Below the pieces are notes generated by a model. That model saw only the letters and a program-made list of their open reading frames with translations, made no database searches and was not told the DNA's origin. This document shows, in pieces, positions 12,207 to 21,387 of a DNA stretch of 64,000 nt. The translations under genes and the position numbers were made by a program. Positions within the stretch are counted from its first letter, which is position 1; each line of letters begins with the position of its first letter. Source of the DNA: Pleurodeles waltl (lineage: Eukaryota > Chordata > Amphibia > Caudata > Salamandridae); assembly GCF_031143425.1 (NCBI RefSeq), contig NC_090441.1, positions 225,862,928 through 225,926,927 of the forward strand, read 5' to 3'.

Positions 12207-13523
12207 CTTATCCCCTGGCCTATGGCCTCTATTTTTACACACAAAGCACCAAGGCTTTTTAAATTGTGTAGGTTGAGAAGAAGAGGAAGAATTTGTTTTA
12301 TCCCCACCCCCTGAAGAGTGTTTAAGATTTGAAGTGGGATATTTGGTTTTACCCTTATCCCCATGCTTATCTTGAGATTTTTCACCATCTTTCTTCTTAG
12401 TGTTCTATTTGTCACCCCCTGTATGAACTTTTCTGTTCACCCTTGTTCTGACCCATTTGTCTGCCTTCTTTCCCAATTCTTGGGGATAGGTCAGATCAGA
12501 GTCCACCAGGTACTGGTGCAAGAAATCAGACACTCAATAATAATCAGTAACTTTACTGCCATGTAACCACCCCTCCAAGGCCTTCACTGAATGGTCAATG
12601 AAATCAACCCAGTCTTGTGAAGACTCCTTTTTGGTCTCTCTGAACTTTATCCTGTACTGTTCAGTGGTTAAGCCATAACCATCCAGGAGTGCATTCTTAA
12701 GAACTGTAAAATTATTGGCATCACTTTCTTTCACAGTAAGGAGCCTATCCCTACCTTTTCCACTAAATGATAGCCATAGGATAGCAGCCCACTGCCTTTG
12801 AGGGACATCCTGTACAACACAGGCCCTCTCAAGTGCAGCAAACCACTTGTTAATGTCATCCCCCTCCTTATAAGGGGGAACTATCTTGTGCAGATTCCTG
12901 GAATCATGCTCTTTTGCAGGATGACTATGGGGAATACTGCTGCTGCCACCATGGGTTTCTAAACCCAACTTCTGTCTTTCCTTCTCTAATTCTAAAGACT
13001 GTCTATCCAAATCCAGCTGTTGCTTTTTAAGCTTCAGTCTGGTTTGTTCCACCCTCAACTTATTGAGTTCCCTCTCTAACAATCTGTCATCAGGGTTGGT
13101 GGGAGGGACATTTCTAGATACAGAGGTATGATGGGAATGAACAGAAGGAGACCTGTCCCTTACAGAGGGCACCCTAACAGCTTGGCTGACAGTATAATGT
13201 GAGAGCACACCATCAGTATGGTGTGATTCAACCTCTGTACCAACTATGCTAGACTGTCTAGTAATGGGCAGGCTAGGAAGTTTCTTTCCTGAATCTTTTC
13301 CTGGGGGAGTCCCTGGATCAGATTGGGAACCATTTGCTACTTTTTCAACAGATGTGGCCCCTATGGCCTTATCTTGTTCTCTAAGCATGTTAAGCAATAA
13401 TTCCAAAGAAGGATTCTTCCCTACACTCAAACCTCTCTCTATGCAGAGACTCCTTGCTCCTTTCCAGCTAAGGTGGTCATATGCAATCTTAGACAGGTCA
13501 ACATTTTGGCCTGTGCCAGACAT
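12207..13523 (-). pseudogene. gag: Gag N-terminal two-thirds of non-autonomous unit 2
   Basis: The start MSGTGQNVDL at 13523 is the same as in A, B and D. In order come an N-terminal SAP-like helix block (GARSLCIERGLSVGKN), a Ser/His-rich linker, a coiled coil (LERELNKLRVEQTRLKLKK), a capsid-like block (KWFAALERACVVQ) and a SCAN-like segment. About 45 bp are deleted within the SCAN-like region near 12535, where the frame ends shortly after KVTDYY. A further in-frame TAG lies near 12405. The frame reaches the first half of the zinc knuckle (CFVCKNRGHRPGD) at 12212, where the solo LTR cuts it. The Gag is close enough to the autonomous one that co-assembly is plausible, but that is inference. 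Confidence 0.85.
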
Positions 13524-13796
13524 TTTTAGAGAGAGTTAAAGTGATAGAAAAAGAGAAAAAAAGTTTGTCAGAGCTTTTAGAAAGACAGGGAAAAAAACTT
13601 TTTAAACTTTTTAGAACTTTTTAGAAAGTTAGAAGTACATTTCAGCACTTAGAAAAGAGTGAAAAGAGGAAATGCAAAACTTTTTGGCTATGTGTATATA
13701 CACTGACCTTGTTTTGTATATTTTTCTCTTATGAAAAGTACAATGACAAGAGTGGTACGTAGTCTCAAAGCACTTATCCCACCGCTGCACAACCAA

Positions 13797-16700
13797 TGTA
13801 GGAGGCTTGCCTGGCTTGTAGTGAGTACCAAGGGGTACTTGCACCTTGCACCAGGCCCAGTTATCCCTTATTAGTGTATAGGGTGTCTAGCAGCTTAGGC
13901 TGATAGATAATGGTAGCTTAGCAGAGCAGCTTAGGCTGAACTAGGAGACGTGTGAAGCTACTACAGTACCACTTAGTGTCATATGCACAATATCATAAGA
14001 AAACACAATACACAGTTATACTAAAAATAAAGGTACTTTATTTTTATGACAATATGCCAAAGTATCTTAGAGTGTACCCTCAGTGAGAGGATAGGAAATA
14101 TACACAAGATATATATACACAATAGCAAAAATATGCAGTATAGTCTTAGAAAACAGTGCAAACAATGTATAGTTACAATAGGATGCAATGGGGAAACATA
14201 GGGATAGGGGCAACACAAACCATATACTCCAGAAGTGGAATGCGAACCACGAATGGACCCCAAACCTATGTGACCTTGTAGAGGGTCGCTGGGACTATTA
14301 GAAAATAGTGAGAGTTAGCAAAATAACCCTCCCCAAGACCCTGAAAAGTGAGTGCAAAGTGCACCAAAGTTCCCCTAAGGACAAAATAGTCGTGTTAGAG
14401 GGAAAATGCAAGGAAAACACAAATCAGCAATGCAACAACGATGGATTCCTGACTGAGGGTACCTGTGGAACAAGGGGACCAAGTCCAAAAGTCACAAGCA
14501 GCTCGGAGATGGGCAGATGCCCAAGAAATGCCAGCGGTTGGTGCAAAGAAGCTCTTACTAGGCTGAAGAACTGTGAATACTGCAGGAACGACAAGGGCTA
14601 GAGACTTCCTCTTTGGAGGATGGATCCCCCACGCCTTGGAGAGTCGTGCAGAAGTGTTTTCCCGCCGGATGGACGCCAACAAGCCTTGTTACATGCAAAT
14701 CGTGCGTTTGGCGTTTTTGGACGCTGCTGGGGCCCAGGAGGGACCAGGAGGTCGCAAATTGGACCTGCAGAGAGAGGGGACGTCGAGCAAGACAAAGAGC
14801 CCTCACTGAAGCAGGTAGCATCCGGAGAAGTGCCAGAAACAGGCACTACGAGGATGCGTGAAATGGTGCTTGCCGAAGTTGCACAAAGGAGTCCCACGTC
14901 GCCGGAGACCAACTTAGAAAGTCGTGCAATGCAGGTTAGAGTGCCGTGGACCCAGGCTTGGCTGTGCACGAAGGATTTCCGCCGGAAGTGCACAGGGGCC
15001 GGAGTAGCTTGCAAAGTCGCGGTTCCCAGCAATGCAGCCCAGCGAGGTGAGGCAAGGACTTACCTCCACCAAACTTGGGCTGAAGAGTCACTGGACTGTG
15101 GGGGTCACTTGGACGGTGTCGCTGGATTCGAGGGACCTCGCTCGTCGTGCTGAGAGGAGACCCAAGGGACCGGTAATGCAGCTTTTTGGTGCCTGCGGTT
15201 GCAGGGGGAAGATTCCGTCGACCCACGGGAGATTTCTTCGGAGCTTCTGGTGCAGAGAGGAGGCAGACTACCCCCACAGCATGCACAAGCAGGAAAACAG
15301 TCGAGAAGGCGGCAGGATCAGCGTTACAGAGTTGCAGTAGTCGTCTTTGCTACTATGTTGCAGGTTTGCAGGCTTCCAGCGCGGTCAGCGGTCGATTCCT
15401 TATCAGAAGGTGAAGAGGGAGATGCAGAGGAACTCGGCTGAGCTCATGCATTCGTTATCTGAAGTTTCCCCAGAGACAGAGACCCTAAATAGCCAGAAAA
15501 GAGGGTTTGGCTACCTAGGAGAGAGGAAAGGCTACTAACACCTGAAGGAGCCTATCACAATGAGTCTCTGACGTCACCTGGTGGCACTGGCCACTCAGAG
15601 CAGTCCAGTGTGCCAGCAGCACCTCTGTTTCCAAGATGGCAGAGGTCTGGAGCACACTGGAGGAGCTCTGGACACCTCCCAGGGGAGGTGCAGGTCAGGG
15701 GAGTGGTCACTCCCCTTTCCTATGTCCAGTTTCGCGCCAGAGCAGGGGCTAAGGGGTCCCTGAACCGGTGTAGACTGGCTTATGCAGAATTGGGCACCTC
15801 TGTGCCCAACAAAGCATTTCCAGAGGCTGGGGGAGGCTACTCCTCGCCTGCCTTCACACCATTTTCCAAAGGGAGAGGGTGTCACACCCTCTCTCAGAGG
15901 AAGTTCTTTGTTCTGCCATCCTGGGCCAGGCCTGGCTGGACCCCAGGAGGGCAGCTGCCTGTCTGAGGGGTTGGCAGCAGCAGCAGCTGCAGTGAAACCC
16001 CAGGAAGGGCAGTCTGGCAGTACCAGGGTCTGTGCTACAGACCACTGGGATCATGGAATTGTACCAACAATGCCAGGATGGCATAGAGGGGGCAATTCCA
16101 TGATCATAGACATGTTACATGGCCATATTCAGAGTTACCATGGTGAAGCTACATATAGGTAGTGACCTATATGTAGTGCACGCGTGTAATGGTGTCCCCG
16201 CACTCACAAAGTTCAGTGAATTGGCTCTGAACAATGTGGGGGCACCTTGGCTAGTGCCAGGGTGCCCTCACACTAAGCAACTTTGCACCTAACCTTTACC
16301 AGGTAAAGGTTAGACATATAGGTGACTTATAAGTTACTTAAGTGCAGTGTAAAATGGCTGTGAAATAACGTGGACGTTATTTCACTCAGGCTGCAGTGGC
16401 AGGCCTGTGTAAGAATTGTCAGAGCTCCCTATGGGTGGCAAAAGAAATGCTGCAGCCCATAGGGATCTCCTGGAACCCCAATACCCTGGGTACCTCAGTA
16501 CCATATACTAGGGAATTATAAGGGTGTTCCAGTAAGCCAATGTAAATTGGTAAAATTGGTCACTAGCCTGTTAGTGACAATTTGAAAGTAATGAGAGAGC
16601 ATAACCACTGAGGTTCTGGTTAGCAGAGCCTCAGTGAGACAGTTAGGCACCACACAGGGAACATATACATGCACACCTATGAGCACTGGGGCCCTGTGTG

Positions 16701-16942
16701 ACAGGGTCCCAGTGACACATACATATAGGCCACAAACTTATGAGCACTGGGGTCCTGACCAGCAGGATCCCAGTGACACATAACAAACATACTGAAAACA
16801 TAGTGTTTTCACTATGAGCACTGAGGCCTGGCTATCAGGATCCCAGTGAGACAGTGAAAACAGTGACAAACACCCTGACATACACTCACAAACAGGCCAA
16901 AAGTGGGGGTAACAAGGCTAGAAAAGAGGCTACCTTCTCACA
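13797..16942 (-). repeat. LTR shared by non-autonomous units 2 and 3
   Basis: 3,146 bp, from TGTAGGAGGC to CTTCTCACA. To its left, the minus-strand sequence CCAACC... matches the primer-binding-site position of the autonomous copies. To its right is the polypurine-tract complement and the 3' end of unit 3. It therefore acts as both 5' and 3' LTR. A patch at about 14395-14640 is clearly more diverged from its sisters than the rest, as if converted from another subfamily. Confidence 0.85.
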
Positions 16943-16972
16943 CAACCCCCCCCCAAACGAAGGACAATAAGG

Positions 16973-18122
16973 CTAACCTTGGCCAGTTGAGACTTTATTG
17001 TCTAAGTGGTGATAAGTAGAGAGTAGCTCTGCAATAGACTGGTTACTCCCTTTATCATCCACTATATGTTTACTTCCCTGTGGGGATGTAAACCACCCTG
17101 TTTGAAGTTTATTAGCTAAGCAACAATGTGAAGATGTATTTTCAGAGTTTCTATCAGTAAGTTTTAGTTTAGAGCAGTGGGAATTGTCCACTGAACCTAT
17201 TTGTAGTGATGGGAATGCCAGACAGGGATGCTGTCTCAGAAAAGCCATAGCTGGGCAAAAACGTTGTCCATATGGCTGGAAGAGAGAACAGGGATGCTGT
17301 TTCTCTTGGGTTGGAGCAGGACAGGGATGCTGTCCTATGAGCTCCACACTAGGGCAGGGATGCTGTCCTAAGTGTTGTGATGCAGTGCAGAGTTTCTGCA
17401 CTAAAGTTTCTCTGGGAGGGTTGGAGGGATGCTCCATGTTAACTAAAATGGTGCTCTTTTTCTCACCAATGTTAGTTATCCCACAGAGAGGTACTTCTAC
17501 CTCAGGGAGTACAGCTTTGCCAGCTGATGCTTCCCTTGGAACAGGGGCCACCCCAGGAGAGGTTTCTCCCACCACAGGAATGGTATCCTGAATGGCAGGG
17601 TGGTTAGGGGATACTGTGATACCCTTTTTACCTGTTGATGGAGAGGGATCCTGAGTTTTCAGGCCTTCTCTCCTTTGCTTTTTCATTTCAGAAGAAATGA
17701 GAGGGAACAATTCCTCTGGGATGCCCAGCATGGCTGCATGGGCATAAAGCTCTACATCAGCCGAACCTGAGGCCTCTAGGTCATTACCTAAGAGACAGTC
17801 TACAGGTAAGCTAGGTGATACCACCACCTGCTTAGGGCCAGTAACTCCACCCCAACTAAACTGAATTATAGCTAAGGGAAGAAACTTAGTGGAGTTATGG
17901 ACATCAATAATTTGATACTGTTGTCCAATGATGTGTTGTTCAGGAGCCACTAGGTTTTCAGTCACCAAAGTGATACTGGCACCTGTGTCCCTGTAGGCCA
18001 AGGCCTCAACACCATTTATTGAAACTGTCTGCCTGTACTTATCCATTGTAAGGGGACAAGCAGCCAGTGTGGCAAGGCCAATGCCACTAGGTGTGACAGA
18101 AACTGTCTTGGGACTGACTACC
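16973..18122 (-). pseudogene. protease plus QHPC-repeat tail of unit 3, truncated
   Basis: The minus-strand frame is open from the breakpoint at 18122 to a TAG at 16973. It keeps the retropepsin motif ALAYRDTGAS (near 17990) and LLGNDLEASG (near 17790). It has the same tail as unit 2, with QHPC repeats near 17215-17370 and a C-terminal HHLDNK sequence. No stop or frameshift is seen in what remains, in contrast to unit 2. Everything upstream (Gag, 5' LTR) is missing because the plus-strand element A begins at 18123. Two independent copies with the same tail show that it is a family feature and not an accident of one copy. Confidence 0.8.
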
Positions 18123-18197
18123 TGTAGGAAAGTACCATCTTGCCTGGCATGTTACCCCCATTTTTCACTGTATATATGTTGTTTTAGTTGTATGTGT

Positions 18198-19237
18198 CAC
18201 TGGGACCCTGTTCACCAGGGCCCCAGTGCTCATAAGTGTGCCTGAATGTGTTACCTGTGTAGTGACTAACTGTCTCACTGAGGCTCTGCTAATCAGAACC
18301 CCAGTGGTTATGCTCTCTCATTTCTTTCAAATTGTCACTGACAGGCTAGTGACCAATTTTACCAATTTACATTGGCTTACTGGAACACCCTTATAATTCC
18401 CTAGTATATGGTACTGAGGTACCCAGGGTATTGGGGTTCCAGGAGATCCCTATGGGCTGCAGCATTTCTTTTGCCACCCATAGGGAGCTCTGACAATTCT
18501 TACACAGGCCTGCCACTGCAGCCTGAGTGAAATAACGCACACGTTATTTCACAGCCATTTTACACTGCACTTAAGTAACTTATAAGTCACCTATATGTCT
18601 AACCTTTACCTGGTAAAGGTTAGGTGCAAAGTTACTTAGTGTGAGGGCACCCTGGCACTAGCCAAGGTGCCCCCACATTGTTCAGAGCCAATCCCCTGAA
18701 CTTTGTGATTGCGGGGACACCATTACACGCGTGCACTACATATAGGTCACTACCTATATGTAGCTTCACAATGGTAACTCTGAATATGGCCATGTAACAT
18801 GTCTATGATCATGGAATTGCCCCCTCTATACCATCCTGGCATAGTTGGCACAATCCCATGATCCCAGTGGTCTGTAGCACAGACCCTGGTACTGCCAAAC
18901 TGCCCTTCCTGGGGTTTCACTGCAGCTGCTGCTGCTGCCAGCCCCTCAGACAGGCAGCTGCCCTCCTGGGGTCCGGCCAGGCCTGGCCCAGGATGGCAGA
19001 ACAAAGGACTTCCTCTGAGAGAGGGTGTGACACCCTCTCCCTTTGGAAAATGGTCTGAAGGCAGGGGAGGAGTAGCCTCCCCCAGCCTCTGGAAATGCTT
19101 TCTTGGGCACAGATGTGCCCAATTCTGCATAAGCCAGTCTACACCGGTTCAGGGACCCCTTAGCCCTGCTCTGGCGCGAAACTGGACAAAGGAAAGGGGA
19201 GTGACCACTCCCCTGACCTGTACCTCCCCTGGGAGGT
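18198..19237. repeat. train of inverted repeats in LTR U3
   Basis: Hairpin-capable sites in LTR1 are 18198-18228, 18446-18486, 18527-18552 (GTGAAATAACG arms), 18601-18621 (AACCTTTACC arms), 18736-18763 (CTACATATAGGT arms), 19019-19039 (GAGAGGGTGT arms), 19196-19213 (GGGGAGTG arms) and 19222-19237 (ACCTCCC arms). Five of these have perfect arms of 7-12 bp with loops of 1-4 bases. The same sites recur in the other LTRs. Confidence 0.85.
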
Positions 19238-19419
19238 GCCCAGAGCTCCTCCAGTGTGCTCCAGACCTCTGCCATCTTGGAAACAGAGGTGCTGCTGGCA
19301 CACTGGACTGCTCTGAGTGGCCAGTGCCACCAGGTGACGTCAGAGACTCCTTGTGATAGGCTCCTTCAGGTGTTGCTAGCCTATCCTCTCTCCTAAGTAG
19401 CCAAACCCTCTTTTCTGGC

Positions 19420-19426
19420 TATTTAG
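19420..19426 (+). promoter_or_regulatory. candidate TATA-like element in LTR1
   Basis: TATTTAG lies about 1.3 kb into the LTR, just before the CpG-rich stretch. The same place reads TATATAG in the older LTR fragment at 37662-39203 (near 38195). This fits a Pol II core promoter ending U3, but the transcription start is not visible from sequence alone. Confidence 0.3.
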
Positions 19427-19847
19427 GGTCTCTGTCTCTTGGGATTCCTTAGATAACGAATGCAAGAGCTCATCCGAGTTCCTCTGCATCTCTCTCTTCA
19501 CCTTCTGCCAAGGAATCGACTGCTGACCGCGCTGGAAGCCTGCAAACCTGCAACATAGTAGCAAAGACGACTACTGCAACTCTGTAACGCTGATCCTGCC
19601 GCCTTCTCGACTGTTTTCCTGGTGGTGCATGCTGTGGGGGTAGTCTGCCTCCTCTCTGCACTAGAAGCTCTGAAGAAATCTCCCGTGGGTCAACGGAATC
19701 TTCCCCCTGCAACCGCAGGCACCAAAAAGCTGCATTACCGGTCCCTTGGGTCTCCTCTCAGCACGACGAGCGAGGTCCCGCGAATCCAGCAACTCTGTCC
19801 AAGTGACTCCCACAGTCCAGTGACTCATCAGTCCAAGTTTGGTGGAG

Positions 19848-20450
19848 GTAAGTCCTTGCCTCACCTCGCTGGGCTGCATTGCTGGGAACTGCGACTTTTG
19901 CAGCTACTCCGGCCCCTGTGCACCTCCGGCGGAAATCCTTTGTGCACAGCCAAGCCTGGGTCCACGGCACTCTAACCTGCATTGCACGACTTTCTAAGTT
20001 GGTCTCCGGCGACGTGGGACTTCTTTGTGCGACTTCGGGTGAGCACCATTTCACGCATCCTTGTAGTGCCTGTTTCTGGCACTTCTCCGGGCGCTACCTG
20101 CTGCTGAGAGGGCTCCGTGTCTTGCTCGACGTCCCTTCTCTCTCCTGGTCCAATTTGCGACCTCCTGGTCCCTCCAGGGCTACAGCAGCCTCCAAAAACA
20201 CTAACCGCACAATTTGCAGCTAGCAAGGCTTGTTGGCGTTCTTTCGGCGGGAAAACACTTCTGCACGACTCTACCAGGCAAGAGGGATCCGTCCTCCAAA
20301 GGGGAAGTCTCTAGCCCTTTGCGTTCCTGCAGAAACCGCAGCTTCTTCAGTCCAGTCAAAGCTTCTTTTCACCCGCAGCTGGCATTTCCTGGGCATCTGC
20401 CCATCTCCGACTTGCTTGTGACTTTTGGACTTGGTCCCCTTGTTCCACAG
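19848..20450 (+). other. candidate intron inside the LTR leader
   Basis: A consensus donor GGAG|GTAAGT (GT at 19848) and a pyrimidine-rich acceptor CCCCTTGTTCCACAG| (AG at 20449-20450) bracket 603 bp. Both are kept in the much older LTR3 (donor near 36418, acceptor CCCCTTGTCTTACAG near 37004). If TATTTAG marks the promoter, this would be an intron in the 5' leader of the genomic RNA or in a spliced form. Confidence 0.35.
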
Positions 20451-20867
20451 GTACCCCAGATTGGAAATCCAGCGTTGTTGCATTGTTGGTTTGTGTCTTT
20501 CCTGCATTATTCCTCTAACACGACTTCTTTGTCTTTAGGGGAACTTTAGTGCACTCTGCACTCACTTTTCAGGGTCTTGGGGAGGGCTAATTTTCTAACT
20601 CTCACTATTTTCTAATAGTCCCAGCGACCCTCTACAAGGTCACATAGGTTTGGGGTCCATTCGTGGTTCGCATTCCACTTTTGGAGTATATGGTTTGTGT
20701 TGCCCCTATCCCTATGTGTCCCCATTGCATCCTATTGTAACTATACATTGTTTGCACTGTTTTCTAAGACTATACTGCATATTTCTGGTATTGTGTATAT
20801 ATATCTTGTGTATATTTCCTATCCTCTCACTGAGGGTACACTCTGAGATACTTTGGCATATTGTCAT

Positions 20868-20890
20868 AAAAATAAAGTACCTTTATTTTT
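20868..20890. terminator. palindromic bidirectional polyadenylation signal
   Basis: Ten-base arms AAAAATAAAG and CTTTATTTTT flank TAC. The arms put an AATAAA hexamer on both strands (plus strand 20871-20876, minus strand 20882-20887). It sits about 230 bp before the LTR end, as expected for the R/U5 boundary region. The same arrangement is present in the other LTRs of the window. Confidence 0.65.
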
Positions 20891-21116
20891 AGTATAACTG
20901 TGTATTGTGTTTTCTTATGATATTGTGCATATGACACTAAGTGGTACTGTAGTAGCTTCACACGTCTCCTAGTTCAGCCTAAGCTGCTCTGCTAAGCTAC
21001 CATTATCTATCAGCCTAAGCTGCTAGACACCCTATACACTAATAAGGGATAACTGGGCCTGGTGCAAGGTGCAAATACCCCTAGGTACTCACTACAAGCC
21101 AGTCCAGCCTCCTACA

Positions 21117-21134
21117 TTGGTTGTGCAGCGGTGG
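21117..21134 (+). other. primer-binding-site position of copy A
   Basis: Immediately after the LTR comes TTGGTTGTGCAGCGGTGG, identical beside 29410 and, on the minus strand, beside 13796 (14 kb away); copy D has one difference. A TGG one base inside the LTR boundary is the usual complement of a tRNA CCA end. I could not assign the tRNA. Confidence 0.55.
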
Positions 21135-21387
21135 GATAAGTGCTTTGAGACTACTTACCACTCTTGTCATTGTACTTTTCATAAGAGAAAAATATACAAA
21201 ACAAGTTCAGTGTATATACACATTGCCAAAAAGTTTTGCATTTCCTCTTTTCACTCTTTTCTAAGTGCTGAAAAGTACTTCTAACTTTCTAAAAAGTTCT
21301 AAAAAGTTTAAAAAGTTTTTTCTCTGTCTTTCTAAAAGCTCTGACAAACTTTTTTCTCTTTTTCTATCACTTTAACTCTCTCTAAAA

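Larger units (their letters stand above)
4836..18122 (-). mobile_element. non-autonomous Gag-protease LTR retrotransposon, shared-LTR tandem chain
   Basis: On the minus strand, from high to low coordinates, the order is: truncated internal region 3 (18122-16943), LTR (16942-13797), internal region 2 (13796-7727, with a solo LTR inside), LTR (7726-4836). The middle LTR serves both as 3' LTR of one unit (poly-C complement of the purine tract at 16943) and as 5' LTR of the next (primer-binding-site-like sequence beside 13796). Internal region 2 without the nested LTR is about 2.9 kb, against 5.3 kb in the autonomous copies, because integrase, RT and RNase H are absent. The chain is cut at 18122 by the plus-strand LTR of element A. 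It interrupts an older plus-strand gag-pol at 4835. Confidence 0.8.
18123..21116 (+). repeat. LTR1, 5' LTR of copy A
   Basis: 2,994 bp with 7-bp inverted ends, TGTAGGA...TCCTACA. The first 1.1 kb holds a run of perfect or near-perfect short inverted repeats (18198-19237). It then has a TATTTAG box-like site (19420), a CpG-rich stretch (about 19500-20350) with candidate splice sites, and a palindromic polyadenylation region (20868-20890). By-eye comparison with LTR2 gives about 49 differences, roughly 1.6%. Its left edge interrupts non-autonomous unit 3. Confidence 0.9.

Noticed and set aside
21117..21134. assignment of a specific tRNA primer
   Set aside because: The sequence fits the position but I could not match it to a tRNA 3' end with confidence.
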